Assembly: GCF_025971945.1 (NCBI RefSeq)
Contig: NZ_JAPDHW010000006.1
Coordinates: 124,001-188,000 of the forward strand
Reading direction: 5' to 3'
Source of the DNA: Chryseobacterium kimseyorum
GTDB taxonomy: Bacteria > Bacteroidota > Bacteroidia > Flavobacteriales > Weeksellaceae
DNA: 64,000 nt
Position numbers and translations under genes: made by a program. The notes under the pieces are model-generated. The model made no database searches. It saw only the letters and a list, made by a program, of their open reading frames with translations, and was not told the origin of the DNA. Shown here one piece after another: positions 35,924 to 44,551 of this stretch (its first letter is position 1; each line of letters begins with the position of its first letter).

Positions 35924-36214
35924 TTAAAGTACTTTAAATGTGTTCCCGACTTTCATCCAGCCGATTCCTCGTGTTTCTTCAACAGGTCTCAAATCCTGTA
36001 ATTCTGTTGCAGGTTTTATTTTTTTTGCTCCGTAATAATTCAAAATATCAGTATTTTTGGAAACATCCGGAAGTTTTAGAACCGTCCCAGGTGCAACGCT
36101 TTCCGAAACTGAAAGATCGTTTGCCAATGCAATAGAAAAAGCATTAAAAACGCTTCCTGTATGCTGTACTGCCAAATCTTGCAGACTTTGTCTATTCAGG
36201 ACTATTATCTCCAT
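35924..36214 (-). CDS. LysM-like phage tail protein X
   Basis: 96 residues with a LysM-type stretch at the start (VLNRQSLQDLAVQHTGSVFN, about residues 5-24, and SVAPGTVLKLP). Tail protein X of P2-like phages has the same small LysM plan and helps build the hub or contact the wall. It starts inside the end of the holin-like gene (23-base overlap), so the two are translated together. Confidence 0.65.
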   Translation of the reverse strand: MEIIVLNRQSLQDLAVQHTGSVFNAFSIALANDLSVSESVAPGTVLKLPDVSKNTDILNYYGAKKIKPATELQDLRPVEETRGIGWMKVGNTFKVL

Positions 36215-36731
36215 TTTTTAAACTTATTACAGATGATATCGCGGATTTTACTTTTACAAAAATGGCTTTCAACTTCACTTCAATGCTGAATCCTGCTTTC
36301 GGCAGATTCTCGAAAAATATTGAGTAAAATTCGATTGCGCACGCAATGGCTATTGCTGCCAAAGTGAGTGTGATCTGATGCTCAGTGTAACTTTCGGCCT
36401 TAAAGGTTTTAATCTTAAATATGGTCTCAATACCGTAGGCGCACATGATCAGCAAAAAATAGGTAATGCTTTTAACAACGGATTCTCTGATTCGTACACT
36501 GGTGAATCCCTTCTGCCAAAAACTGCTTTCAATCTTTGAATTTTTCCACAAACTCCATGAAGCGAGAACACCTGTTACAAAATCGAAAAGCATCAGTACG
36601 AAAAGCAATGAAATTCCCCACTGACAATCACTGAGCGTAATCATTCCAATAGCAGGAAAAGCAACAGCTGGTTTTTTAATTGCTGTTAAAAGTCCAATTG
36701 CATGTTTTTTATAAACTAATAATTCTTTCAT
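36192..36731 (-). CDS. Phage holin family protein
   Basis: 179 residues with three to four membrane segments and the family stretch WGISLLFVLMLFDFVTGVLA (about residues 33-52), then VVKSITYFLLIMCAYGIETI and an amphipathic tail. This is the toxin-secretion/phage-lysis holin layout. It would open the inner membrane for the amidase encoded at 43.8 kb. Its location within tail genes and away from the amidase is unusual but seen in Bacteroidetes phages. Confidence 0.75.
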   Translation of the reverse strand: MKELLVYKKHAIGLLTAIKKPAVAFPAIGMITLSDCQWGISLLFVLMLFDFVTGVLASWSLWKNSKIESSFWQKGFTSVRIRESVVKSITYFLLIMCAYGIETIFKIKTFKAESYTEHQITLTLAAIAIACAIEFYSIFFENLPKAGFSIEVKLKAIFVKVKSAISSVISLKNGDNSPE

Positions 36732-36733
36732 GG

Positions 36734-36937
36734 TTATGTTATTTTACCCAATGTTAGTGGACTTCCTGCACCTCCACAGGTTCCGGTAACTGTTGCATTA
36801 AGCAATAGCTCCTTTATAATTTCGTAGAGAGCATCCACCAACGCATCTAAAGCTTCATCTGCATCTGTAGTATTATTTCTCGCTACTAATAATTTCGTTT
36901 TAATTTTCGCCTTTGTGGCCGCTTCTATAATTGGCAT
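36734..36937 (-). CDS. Small hypothetical phage protein
   Basis: 67 residues: MPIIEAATKAKIKTKLLVAR, then a helical DEALDALVDALYEIIKELLL and a Gly-rich tail TGTCGGAGSPLT. Two bases before the holin gene. Possibly a small baseplate or virion protein; the family is unknown to me. Confidence 0.5.
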   Translation of the reverse strand: MPIIEAATKAKIKTKLLVARNNTTDADEALDALVDALYEIIKELLLNATVTGTCGGAGSPLTLGKIT

Positions 36938-36943
36938 TTAAAA

Positions 36944-37432
36944 TCATTTTAAAAATTGATTAAATCTTGTTTGAAGGTTTTTAAACTCTACATCGTTCAA
37001 CAATTCAATTGTTATCCCGGCGTTCGTCTGAAAAACCATATTTCGGCATGCTTGCAGAAAATCATCCATCATTTTTTTTAATGTTTCGTTTTCTTTTTTT
37101 AGCAAAAAACCATCTTTATCAATCTGCAACTGAGTTTCGGCAATATTCAAATCTACAGACTCAATTTCGCTGAAGAATTCAATATAAAGCCTGTGTAAAT
37201 CCTCATTTACCGGTGAGACCAAAACAAAACTCCCAACTTTTGGGAACAAATGAAACCGTTTTCCGTTTTCTTCAATGCTTGCTGATAACGCAACATCGGC
37301 AAACTCAATATCACCATCATTTATAACACAGGTTCCTTCTGTTTTATCGACTGAGATAATCTTTGCAGGAAAGGTCTCAACCTTTCTGTTTTTTAACTTT
37401 GCTAAAGCTTCCTGTATTTTTTTATCAATCAC
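36944..37432 (-). CDS. Probable baseplate spike or gp45-like protein
   Basis: 162 residues with an OB-like N-terminal part (FPAKIISVDKTEGTCVINDG, KVGSFVLVSPVNEDLHRLYI) as in central spikes of contractile tails, followed by a helical segment ending LQTRFNQFLK. It overlaps the hub gene by four bases. Order (after the hub protein) supports a spike or puncturing-device role, but a metal-binding tip motif is not visible. Confidence 0.55.
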   Translation of the reverse strand: MIDKKIQEALAKLKNRKVETFPAKIISVDKTEGTCVINDGDIEFADVALSASIEENGKRFHLFPKVGSFVLVSPVNEDLHRLYIEFFSEIESVDLNIAETQLQIDKDGFLLKKENETLKKMMDDFLQACRNMVFQTNAGITIELLNDVEFKNLQTRFNQFLK

Positions 37433-38394
37433 AATCTGTTACTTATGTGGACATCCCTACGAGCTCCGTCTGTTCCGAAACTGGTCACGACTTTATTTAT
37501 AAAATATTTTCCCTCTCTGTTCAAATGGTCTCTGTCTTTAATTTTCGCAGCCATTCCACGAGTGGCAAACGGTATTAAAAAAGACTTTACCGAGCCTTCG
37601 AAGCCTGAATATTTTCTCTGGACTAAAGCATTTTCAGCAAGAGTTCTCAAAGTTTTCTCATCAGAGATGTTATTGAGTTTTACCTCAAACAATTCTCCAT
37701 CATAATCTCCAATTTCTACCCGTATAACCTTATTCGCTTTATCCCTTGCCTCGTATCTCACTTTGACTCTCCGCTGATCTGCCGAGAGATATTCGAGGTT
37801 ATTTTCTACTAAATTATAGTTGATATCATAGATAGCCTCCTGTCCTATATTTGTTAGTTGCTGAAGCCCTACATAAAGTTTTTGATCATCATCAATAAAA
37901 GCTACTACAGGATAATTTTCTTTTAGATACTGAAGAACCTGAGTTCCGTTTTGATTTTTGATAATGAACTTATCAATTGCCAAATGTGGTATTTTATCGG
38001 AAAGTTTAATTTCAGTACCATAAACAACCTCCTGCAAAATCTCTTTTAACGTTGTTTTTCCAAATGCCTTTGTGATATTCTTTCTTCTCAGTAACCACAT
38101 TGAATCCTCACACTTTATTTCCAAAGGGATTTTACTTCCAATGCTTGCTACATAACCTGTGAACTCAACACCTTCATATTTTTTCTCATAACCTAAAGTT
38201 ATGCTCACTTTATCTCCAACTTTTAAAGCCTCTTCAGTAAATTTTAATTCTCCATTTTCACGGATTTTAAATCTGGACGGTATTTTAAAGACTGCTGTAT
38301 CAACCAACTCATCTACGCTTTTTGTAATCTCAACATCGCTAATACTGTGAAATGTAAATTCACCAACTTTAATAGTTCCTTTTAGAATAAACAT
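37429..38394 (-). CDS. Baseplate hub protein (gpD/gp44-like)
   Basis: 321 residues: MFILKGTIKVGEFTFHSISD and then LKVGDKVSITLGYEKKYEGV, which is the beta-barrel start of late-control D/gp44 proteins. Near the end comes HLNREGKYFINKVVTSFG, the strand pattern typical of the hub's last domain. It starts directly at the stop of the DUF6046 gene. It should sit at the tail tip and bind the spike. Confidence 0.7.
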   Translation of the reverse strand: MFILKGTIKVGEFTFHSISDVEITKSVDELVDTAVFKIPSRFKIRENGELKFTEEALKVGDKVSITLGYEKKYEGVEFTGYVASIGSKIPLEIKCEDSMWLLRRKNITKAFGKTTLKEILQEVVYGTEIKLSDKIPHLAIDKFIIKNQNGTQVLQYLKENYPVVAFIDDDQKLYVGLQQLTNIGQEAIYDINYNLVENNLEYLSADQRRVKVRYEARDKANKVIRVEIGDYDGELFEVKLNNISDEKTLRTLAENALVQRKYSGFEGSVKSFLIPFATRGMAAKIKDRDHLNREGKYFINKVVTSFGTDGARRDVHISNRL

Positions 38395-38987
38395 TATGGT
38401 AGATTTAATTTTTCTTTTTCTTCTAAGTCTGCATAAAATGGCTGGTCAGAAACCGCCGTAATCGTGTATTTCTGTAATCCCTGCTGACCTGCCATTTCAT
38501 CCAGTTCAAAAGATTTTAGCACAAGTTTTTCAATACCAAAAAGCTCTAAAAATAAATTAGCCTCAATATCCAGTGCATCATTAATTTCAAACATGGTGTG
38601 AAGCACCTGAACCTGATCAGTTGGATACTCATCACGCATTTCGCTATCTTCATTTAAGCAAACACCTCTAATGATCAACTGATAATCTTCGGTGCAGATA
38701 TATTCTTTTACTGTTCCTCTTCTGTATTGTCCAACTGTAGCGGTTTCGACAATAGTTTTTGTTAAGCCTAAAGAAATCAAAGGTTCATTAGGGAGATCGA
38801 ACTGTTGACCTTCATACGACAACGTTAGCCTCTGAAAATACTTTCCGTTCAAAAGAAGTTCCCGGCTGATGTTTTTTAAGGATGGTAAAACAAACAGTTT
38901 TTTATTACGACCCCACCAACTGGGGAAAGCCGGTCCGACATAATCGAAATGTGCTTTTGCAATTAATTCTTTAAAATCGAAGTCCAT
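38394..38987 (-). CDS. DUF6046-type tail protein
   Basis: 197 residues, MDFDFKELIAKAHFDYVGPA with SLGLTKTIVETATVGQYRRG and VKEYICTEDYQLIIRGVCLN in the middle. The protein is found between tape measure and hub in Bacteroidetes tailed phages and is probably a distal tail or hub adaptor (gp43/DNA circulation-like slot). It shares a base with both neighbours. Confidence 0.6.
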   Translation of the reverse strand: MDFDFKELIAKAHFDYVGPAFPSWWGRNKKLFVLPSLKNISRELLLNGKYFQRLTLSYEGQQFDLPNEPLISLGLTKTIVETATVGQYRRGTVKEYICTEDYQLIIRGVCLNEDSEMRDEYPTDQVQVLHTMFEINDALDIEANLFLELFGIEKLVLKSFELDEMAGQQGLQKYTITAVSDQPFYADLEEKEKLNLP

Positions 38988-40882
38988 TAGTTTACCTGTG
39001 ATTGATTCAAAGAGTTTAAAGCTCTTAATAATTCTTCCCTTACTTTTTCACCCAAAGTGCTGATTCCTTTTTCGCTATTCGAAACATTAATTACGGTTTG
39101 ATCCTGAAGCTTTCCAATATTGACAACAATATTTGTTTGCTTAGAACCTCCGGAGACAATGCCATCCGATTTCTTATCTTTGTTTTTATCCTTACCACCT
39201 GCTGTTGCTCCCGGAGCAGTTACACTGTTTTTCTGCTTATTTAAGAAATCTTCGTAAGCACTGCTGTCTGTTTTTGTTGGACTTCCAATGCTGTCAAAAG
39301 AGCCTTTTATCTTCTTAAAATCTTTCGAAATACCTTCTGTATCAACAGAAATTCCAATTTCTCCAAACTGTTTTTTTGCTTCTTTCAGTCTGTCAATAGT
39401 ACCTGTAGAATAATCTTTGAGATTCTTTTTATACTGTTCCTCGTTTTCCTTTATTTTTTTGGTGTACTCCGATGTAATCTCTTTGTTAATCGTATCGTAT
39501 GCACCGGAAAAATCAAAGTCTAAAGCTTTTTTAATAGCCTGTCCAACATTGGAAATTTTCTGCCCTATCTTATCAAATATTTCAAACGCTGAATATCGTA
39601 AGCGGTTAAAATGATAAATTGCCGTATCAACACCTATTTTGAAGTTTGCTTTAACCTGATTCCAGTAAAGCATTACCAGTTCCTTTAGAGCTGCCCAGGA
39701 TTTACCCCAGCCGTCTGTGTACTTCATCAGCATTCCAATGATTGTAATTACAGCCATTATACCAATGATAATCCAACCGATTGGCGTAAGAGCCATCGCC
39801 AAACTGAAAATACCCCATGCAATCGCACCATCTAATAAGTATGGATCTAAAGGCTGGAGCCAGTTTAATAGTGTTGAGATTCCTGTTGATAAGTAATTTA
39901 CAATAAGCAGAACTCCGCTCATAATGTCACCGAATAGGCTTAAAGCAGAACCGGTATCAGAAACTCCGAAAACACCTTCAATAGCAACTCTGAAAAAATC
40001 AGAAATAGAATTCACCAGCGGACTGATGTAAATCCATAAAAGATTAAACCAATTTGCGATCTGTGGAAGATGTGCCTGCAAAAACTGTAAGCCATCACCA
40101 AGCATCGAGAGACTATCACCTAAAATTCCGCCACCATAACCACCGACTGCAACCAAAAAGCCCCACCACTGATCTTCTAGATTTGAAAGGCGACCGCCTA
40201 AAGTTTTGGAAACCGCTTCCATCGAACCACCAACGCCTTTCATTCCACCATACGCAATGATGGTATCTTTGATGGCTTTTTCATTGTTGGCAATTTCCGT
40301 TGTAACACCTTTGAAAGTTAACCGAACCTTATCACCGTCCTTTGAAGCTTTCACCCCGAATTCCTTCATTCTTTCAAACTCTCCAGTTTGTGCATCCATA
40401 ATCGCCTCGACCAACTGATCAAATGATTTTCCCTGCGAAGCGGCTAAATCTCCCATTTTGGTCATTTCCAAATAGGTTGGAGCAATACCACGGTTTGCCA
40501 ACTTTATGAAACCTCCAGTCAATTCGTTGAGCTGATAGGGTGTATTGGCCGCAAAGTCGGTGATCATCGCTAAGGCACTTTGTCCGATATCTTTACTTTG
40601 AAAAGTATTTGTGAGGACGGCATCAAATTTCTCATATTCTGCCCGTGCGCTTATGACCTGCTGTGTAGCTGCCATTATTCCGATTCCGGCAAATATGCCT
40701 ACCATTTTAGAGCGTAGGTTTGAAAATGTATTTCCTAAACCTTTTGCGATAGTATTGGTCTGATTTAAATCCCGGTTTGTTTGCCTAACTCTGGTATCAA
40801 CCACGCCAACTTCCTGAGCTACTCGACGTAGTTCGTTGCTGGCTTGATTTCGGAGGTTGATAATAAATTCGTAGGCGTTCAT
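38987..40882 (-). CDS. Tail tape measure protein
   Basis: 631 residues with tape-measure layout: a helical N terminus, QSALAMITDFAANTPYQLNE and LTGGFIKLANRGIAPTYLEM (the conserved part), several membrane-like segments in the middle (AIAWGIFSLAMALTPIGWII, IGIMAVITIIGMLM), and a charged C terminus. It sets the length of the contractile tail. It is quite short, implying a short tail. Its ATG overlaps the stop codon of the frameshifted chaperone product (TAATG). Confidence 0.88.
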   Translation of the reverse strand: MNAYEFIINLRNQASNELRRVAQEVGVVDTRVRQTNRDLNQTNTIAKGLGNTFSNLRSKMVGIFAGIGIMAATQQVISARAEYEKFDAVLTNTFQSKDIGQSALAMITDFAANTPYQLNELTGGFIKLANRGIAPTYLEMTKMGDLAASQGKSFDQLVEAIMDAQTGEFERMKEFGVKASKDGDKVRLTFKGVTTEIANNEKAIKDTIIAYGGMKGVGGSMEAVSKTLGGRLSNLEDQWWGFLVAVGGYGGGILGDSLSMLGDGLQFLQAHLPQIANWFNLLWIYISPLVNSISDFFRVAIEGVFGVSDTGSALSLFGDIMSGVLLIVNYLSTGISTLLNWLQPLDPYLLDGAIAWGIFSLAMALTPIGWIIIGIMAVITIIGMLMKYTDGWGKSWAALKELVMLYWNQVKANFKIGVDTAIYHFNRLRYSAFEIFDKIGQKISNVGQAIKKALDFDFSGAYDTINKEITSEYTKKIKENEEQYKKNLKDYSTGTIDRLKEAKKQFGEIGISVDTEGISKDFKKIKGSFDSIGSPTKTDSSAYEDFLNKQKNSVTAPGATAGGKDKNKDKKSDGIVSGGSKQTNIVVNIGKLQDQTVINVSNSEKGISTLGEKVREELLRALNSLNQSQVN

Positions 40883-41639
40883 TATTTTTCGGATGCTTCT
40901 TTTTCCTGAATTCTGATAAAATGTAAAGTTTGAATCTGTTCTGCCCAGGCATCGTCCGAAAGAGTTTCAGGACTCTGAATGTGCATATAGTATCTGAGAT
41001 AACCGTTAAAAAGTCTGATATTTAAGTTTTCTGCGTATTCGAATGCCGATGAATCATTAATATCAATGATTGCATCGTCTAAAGCTTTTTTAGCTGTGCA
41101 ACTTTCTCATTTTGGATTTTTTCCATCGCCTGAAAAAGCGGAAATCTCACGGCAGCGTTTTTCTTATCATCGAAAACAGGATCAGCGGAAATTTTTACCA
41201 AATCATATAAAGCATTTTGCGTTACAAATGGTTTATCGCCGGGATTTTTTCTTTCAGCCATTGTAACATCTTCTTTAGTGATTACTCTGATCACCGTTAC
41301 AGCATCGCCAATTCTGATTTCTTTTTGCCTATTTGGTAAATCTGTAATAATCGGATCGTCATAGCGAAGAAATTTCATTACTTCTTTTTTCGCTGGAGTA
41401 AAATAGTCATTGTCGGTTCTGATTTCTTTGTCACCGTCCAACCAAAGGACTTCAAGCATAACTTCGCCAAAGGCTGAATTTCCACTATCCTGCATGGCTG
41501 TGAATGCTCGCTGATAATCCGGCATCCCAGGAATACGTAAATAACAGGTTTTGTCATCAACTGGAAGTTCAAATACACCACCGTGCTTTTCTTTCCAATC
41601 TTTAATTTGCTGTTCTAAATTTTTGATTTCTTTTGTCAT
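40882..41639 (-). CDS. Tail assembly chaperone GT, made by -1 frameshift
   Basis: Ribosomes that slip back one base at A_AAA_AAG (41091-41085) leave the 186-residue frame after residue 185 and continue ALDDAIIDINDSSAFEYAEN and on to IRIQEKEASEK, ending at 40882. The fused product has 252 residues. The extra frame has no start codon of its own, yet looks coding (LFNGYLRYYMHIQSPE) and ends exactly at the tape measure start, just where lambda-, P2- and Mu-like phages keep their T extension. This is inference from sequence, with strong signals. Confidence 0.85.
41047..41091 (-). promoter_or_regulatory. -1 frameshift signal in the tail chaperone gene
   Basis: Slippery heptamer A_AAA_AAG in the zero frame at 41091-41085, a seven-base spacer, then a hairpin: CGATG-C-AATCATT, loop GATATT, AATGATT-CATCG, twelve pairs with a single bulged C (41077-41047). 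This is the same heptamer as in dnaX of E. coli. Spacing and stem are ideal for stimulating a -1 shift. Confidence 0.88.
41079..41639 (-). CDS. Tail assembly chaperone G (zero-frame product)
   Basis: 186 residues, MTKEIKNLEQQIKDWKEKHG with FELPVDDKTCYLRIPGMPDY and an ending KVAQLKKL. It lies between the tube gene and the tape measure, the position of the G chaperone that coats the tape measure during tail assembly. Most ribosomes would stop here, and a fraction would shift into the T extension. The mix of short and long forms is essential in lambda. Confidence 0.82.
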   Translation of the reverse strand: MTKEIKNLEQQIKDWKEKHGGVFELPVDDKTCYLRIPGMPDYQRAFTAMQDSGNSAFGEVMLEVLWLDGDKEIRTDNDYFTPAKKEVMKFLRYDDPIITDLPNRQKEIRIGDAVTVIRVITKEDVTMAERKNPGDKPFVTQNALYDLVKISADPVFDDKKNAAVRFPLFQAMEKIQNEKVAQLKKL

Positions 41640-41661
41640 TTTGTTTGTTTGTTAAAGAAAA

Positions 41662-41686
41662 AAGTCCGCCCGAACTGAGCGGACTT
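41662..41686 (-). terminator. Terminator between tube and chaperone genes
   Basis: On the minus strand AAGTCCGC and GCGGACTT flank a nine-base loop and are followed by TTTTCTTT. It sits between the abundant structural tube gene and the chaperone gene. Partial read-through would give much tube and little chaperone and tape measure, as needed in a virion. Confidence 0.8.
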
Positions 41687-41717
41687 CTAACCAATTAAAT
41701 ATTAAATATGAAAAAAT

Positions 41718-42137
41718 TTACTGTTGTCTTTTTACGTCCGTGAAAATGATTGGCAATTCAACAATCATGTTTTTATCGCCCTGAGTCATTCCTTTTTTTA
41801 CCTCGGTGAATTCTACACCTTTAAGAATATCAGTCACAATTTGACCGCCGTCTGACGGTACATAAGCAATAATGATTTCCATTTCTAAAAGAAGAATATC
41901 ATTGTTTGGTGCATCTCTAGTCATGGCTTCCAATTCAGACTGCCAAATTGATATCTTGCCTTCATAAGAAGCGTTTCCGCTTACAACTCTATGAGGCTTT
42001 GATCCACGACCGTATAGAAAGTCTTTCTCTCTTTTTTCTGCGTATTCAACGACTGTGATTCCTTCGAGGATTCGACCGCCCACAACTACCGATAAATCCG
42101 GCCACTTGTACTGTTTTGATGAAAATGTTGATGCCAT
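41718..42137 (-). CDS. Phage tail tube protein
   Basis: 139 residues: MASTFSSKQYKWPDLSVVVG, a beta-rich core with ISIWQSELEAMTRDAPNNDI, and the ending MIVELPIIFTDVKRQQ. Lies directly after the sheath gene in transcription and before the chaperone and tape measure genes, the invariant place of the tube. It should form the inner tube of the contractile tail. Confidence 0.75.
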   Translation of the reverse strand: MASTFSSKQYKWPDLSVVVGGRILEGITVVEYAEKREKDFLYGRGSKPHRVVSGNASYEGKISIWQSELEAMTRDAPNNDILLLEMEIIIAYVPSDGGQIVTDILKGVEFTEVKKGMTQGDKNMIVELPIIFTDVKRQQ

Positions 42138-42138
42138 A

Positions 42139-43308
42139 TTATGCGTTAATTTGAGCGGTGAAACCTATTTTTACAGTGATATACTCCGAATATCCCACAG
42201 GCAAAACCTGTAGTTCTACAGTCATTGCACCGGTCTGAAGCACGTTTTGATTTTCATCAATGAAACATTTGCACGCAGAAATTTCGCCCTGATTGGTCAT
42301 GTTGCCGTTGATGTTACTTTCTACAGCCGACTGCCAGCTCTTAATAATCGCAGGGTGAATGTTCCCGTCTTCAGCTACCGGAACTTCATCAGCAAGATTT
42401 TCAACGAGTACATTGTACGCTAAAATCATTGCCTTATCCATCACAAAACCATTTGACAATGTTTTGAAATCGTCAGTTTCTTTGGTTAAAGTGGGATCAG
42501 ATGAAAAGTAGAAACCGGCACGTCCTACAAAATTTCGCATGAAAATGTAGTTTTTGTCTGCCAATGCATCCCATGAAGCTGAGAGGCTTTCTACTTTTTC
42601 ACCGTTAGTAAAATAAGCGTTGAAATTCTCAACGGCTCCATCTTTCACTCTATGCAGTTTTCGCTGAACAGGAGTAGATGCCAAACGTCCTAAAGCTAAA
42701 CCGATTGAAGCTTCTTTTGCTCCATCTGTATTAGCTAATAAAACAGAAACTCGGTTGTGCTCAGTCGTTGCATAATCCTTCAGATTTTGAACGTTTCCTG
42801 AGAAATTATTCCCGGATACAACGCCTCTGAAAGGAAAATACTTTGTTGTAAATTCTTCGCCTAATGCCTGAAGATTTACAGCTGCAACATCAAGATCGGC
42901 ATCAAGTCCGTTCGCTGAATTATCGTCGTCTTCGAATTCCTTAATGAGTCCTAAAACTCTGATTCGTCCTCCAGCATCGTTCAGAAGTTTTTTGGCAATG
43001 GTACCGTTTTTATCCGCCATCGCTGAAACTTTTGTTGCATCGCTTGTAAGCATGATCCACAATTCTGCATTTGTGCCTGCATAATCGTAAAAGGCTTTAA
43101 CGTGTTTAAAAGCAAAAGGATTTTCGGTTTGTGTGATTCCGAATTCTTGTGCCTGTTCCAAAGAGAAGATCTGTTTTGATTCTCCAATGGCAATTTTTTC
43201 AGCTACCGTATTTCCGGTGATTACCAAACCGGGAACCTTTTGAATATCCGCTGTAAGCAGACCAAGTCCGGCGGTAGCGATTAAGAATGTTATTTTTGGT
43301 AAACCCAT
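42139..43308 (-). CDS. Phage tail sheath protein (DUF2586 type)
   Basis: 389 residues: MGLPKITFLIATAGLGLLTA, a middle KDYATTEHNRVSVLLANTDG, and an end with PAIIKSWQSAVESNINGNMT and ELQVLPVGYSEYITVKIGFT. This is the DUF2586 family, the sheath of Bacteroidetes Mu-like phages. Its presence shows a contractile (myovirus) tail. The tube gene follows after one base. Confidence 0.82.
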   Translation of the reverse strand: MGLPKITFLIATAGLGLLTADIQKVPGLVITGNTVAEKIAIGESKQIFSLEQAQEFGITQTENPFAFKHVKAFYDYAGTNAELWIMLTSDATKVSAMADKNGTIAKKLLNDAGGRIRVLGLIKEFEDDDNSANGLDADLDVAAVNLQALGEEFTTKYFPFRGVVSGNNFSGNVQNLKDYATTEHNRVSVLLANTDGAKEASIGLALGRLASTPVQRKLHRVKDGAVENFNAYFTNGEKVESLSASWDALADKNYIFMRNFVGRAGFYFSSDPTLTKETDDFKTLSNGFVMDKAMILAYNVLVENLADEVPVAEDGNIHPAIIKSWQSAVESNINGNMTNQGEISACKCFIDENQNVLQTGAMTVELQVLPVGYSEYITVKIGFTAQINA

Positions 43309-43311
43309 GGT

Positions 43312-43851
43312 TTAAATTGAAATTTTAATTAATGATTTTACTATAAATCCAGCGAAGAAAAACACAACACAAAGTCCGGCAATCATGAAAAAGTTGCTTT
43401 TTCTTTCTTCCTTTTCCGATTGAGATTCTAATGATGAATCAAAACGCTCTTTGCTTTCAAACTCACTTTTAATTTGAGCTCTTAAAGCAAGACTGTCACA
43501 TTCGGCAGTAACGGTTATGGTATCATGTTCAATTCTCACAATGGCTTTTGCATTGCCATTTTTCTGTGTAAAGATTCGTGGCTGCTTAGAAGGTTCTTTA
43601 ACACCATTAAAAGGCTGTTTAAACAGTTCATCAGAACATTTTTTAAATTCCGATACCGGGAGTTTTAAAGAAGTCTGCGCTTTTGAAGTGTAGAGAACTG
43701 TATCTCTGTAGCTCACTCTACTTTCTGAAACTTCTTTTTGTATTTTGTTTGTTGTTTTAACAACTTGCCGTGTTGTACGGCAAGATGTTAACAAACAAAA
43801 AGAAGAAAGAAGAATTATGGCTTTATAGTTTTTCATACTCTGTTTTTGCAT
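43312..43851 (-). CDS. Lipoprotein with C-terminal membrane helix, possible spanin
   Basis: Up to 179 residues. The N terminus MKNYKAIILLSSFCLLTSCR (from the second ATG, 43836) is a lipoprotein signal with lipobox LTSC. A coiled, charged middle is followed by a membrane helix near the C terminus (FFMIAGLCVVFFFAGFIVKS). A protein with an outer-membrane lipid anchor and an inner-membrane helix, next to the amidase gene, fits a unimolecular spanin that joins the two membranes at lysis. It overlaps the amidase gene end. Confidence 0.6.
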   Translation of the reverse strand: MQKQSMKNYKAIILLSSFCLLTSCRTTRQVVKTTNKIQKEVSESRVSYRDTVLYTSKAQTSLKLPVSEFKKCSDELFKQPFNGVKEPSKQPRIFTQKNGNAKAIVRIEHDTITVTAECDSLALRAQIKSEFESKERFDSSLESQSEKEERKSNFFMIAGLCVVFFFAGFIVKSLIKISI

Positions 43852-44233
43852 TAAAACACGGACAGGCTTTTGCTACTTTTGGGAAATCTCTGTGACCCTG
43901 AATGATTGCTTTCGGAAACTTCTTTTTTAATTCAGTTAGCTTTGCTAAAAGAGATTTTTTCTGTGCTTCCGTGCGGTTGTCAATAGGTTTTAAATTCTTA
44001 TCAACTCCGCCGATGTAGCATATATTGATAGTTTTCGAATTGTAACCAGCCACACCGTTTGAAACTTGGTCTATACTTAATAGCTCAACAATCTCTCCGT
44101 CCGGTTTAATTATAAAATGATAGCCGGGCATTTTCCATTTCAGACTTGTTTTCCAGTAATTTCTTATTGAATCAATAGATGTCGTCTGAGGAGTTGCTGT
44201 GCAATGCACGGCTATATATTTGATTTCTCGCAT
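43823..44233 (-). CDS. N-acetylmuramoyl-L-alanine amidase (endolysin)
   Basis: 136-residue Amidase_2 enzyme that cuts the amide between muramic acid and the peptide in the cell wall. The zinc-ligand His lies in YIAVHCTATPQT (residues 6-17) and the second in IIQGHRDFPKVAKACPCFNA, with YHFIIKPDGEIVELLSIDQV in the middle. No signal peptide: it needs the holin to reach the wall. The next gene, spanin-like, overlaps its end. Confidence 0.9.
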   Translation of the reverse strand: MREIKYIAVHCTATPQTTSIDSIRNYWKTSLKWKMPGYHFIIKPDGEIVELLSIDQVSNGVAGYNSKTINICYIGGVDKNLKPIDNRTEAQKKSLLAKLTELKKKFPKAIIQGHRDFPKVAKACPCFNAKTEYEKL

Positions 44234-44535
44234 TAATTCTCTAATTCTGCGTCGATTAAAATCTGAATATCCTCATTGCTGAGTCCTTCCTCCGGTTTTA
44301 CTTTGAAAAGGTCTTCATACTCCTGTACTAACTTTTCGTCCTGTAAAACTTCCTCAGCTGGCAAAGCTTTATTTTCAAATGTCTCCACTTCCGGATTATC
44401 TGAATTGAGAGTTACAGCGTGAGTTGTTGCATCTGCTTTTTTGGTAAACAGAAAACCATCTGAGGTTGCAAAAACCTCTTTGGCTTCAGGCTTGGACTTA
44501 AAGAAGTCCAAAGCCTTTTGTTTTGTATCTGACAT
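44233..44535 (-). CDS. Small acidic phage protein
   Basis: 100 residues, rich in Glu and Asp: MSDTKQKALDFFKSKPEAKE and then VFATSDGFLFTKKADATTHA, ending EDIQILIDAELEN. It follows the capsid gene, where head-decoration or completion proteins usually lie, and its last base overlaps the amidase start. Similar small acidic proteins occur at this spot in other Bacteroidetes Mu-like phages. Exact role unproven. Confidence 0.6.
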   Translation of the reverse strand: MSDTKQKALDFFKSKPEAKEVFATSDGFLFTKKADATTHAVTLNSDNPEVETFENKALPAEEVLQDEKLVQEYEDLFKVKPEEGLSNEDIQILIDAELEN

Positions 44536-44551
44536 GATCCTGATTTAAAGA

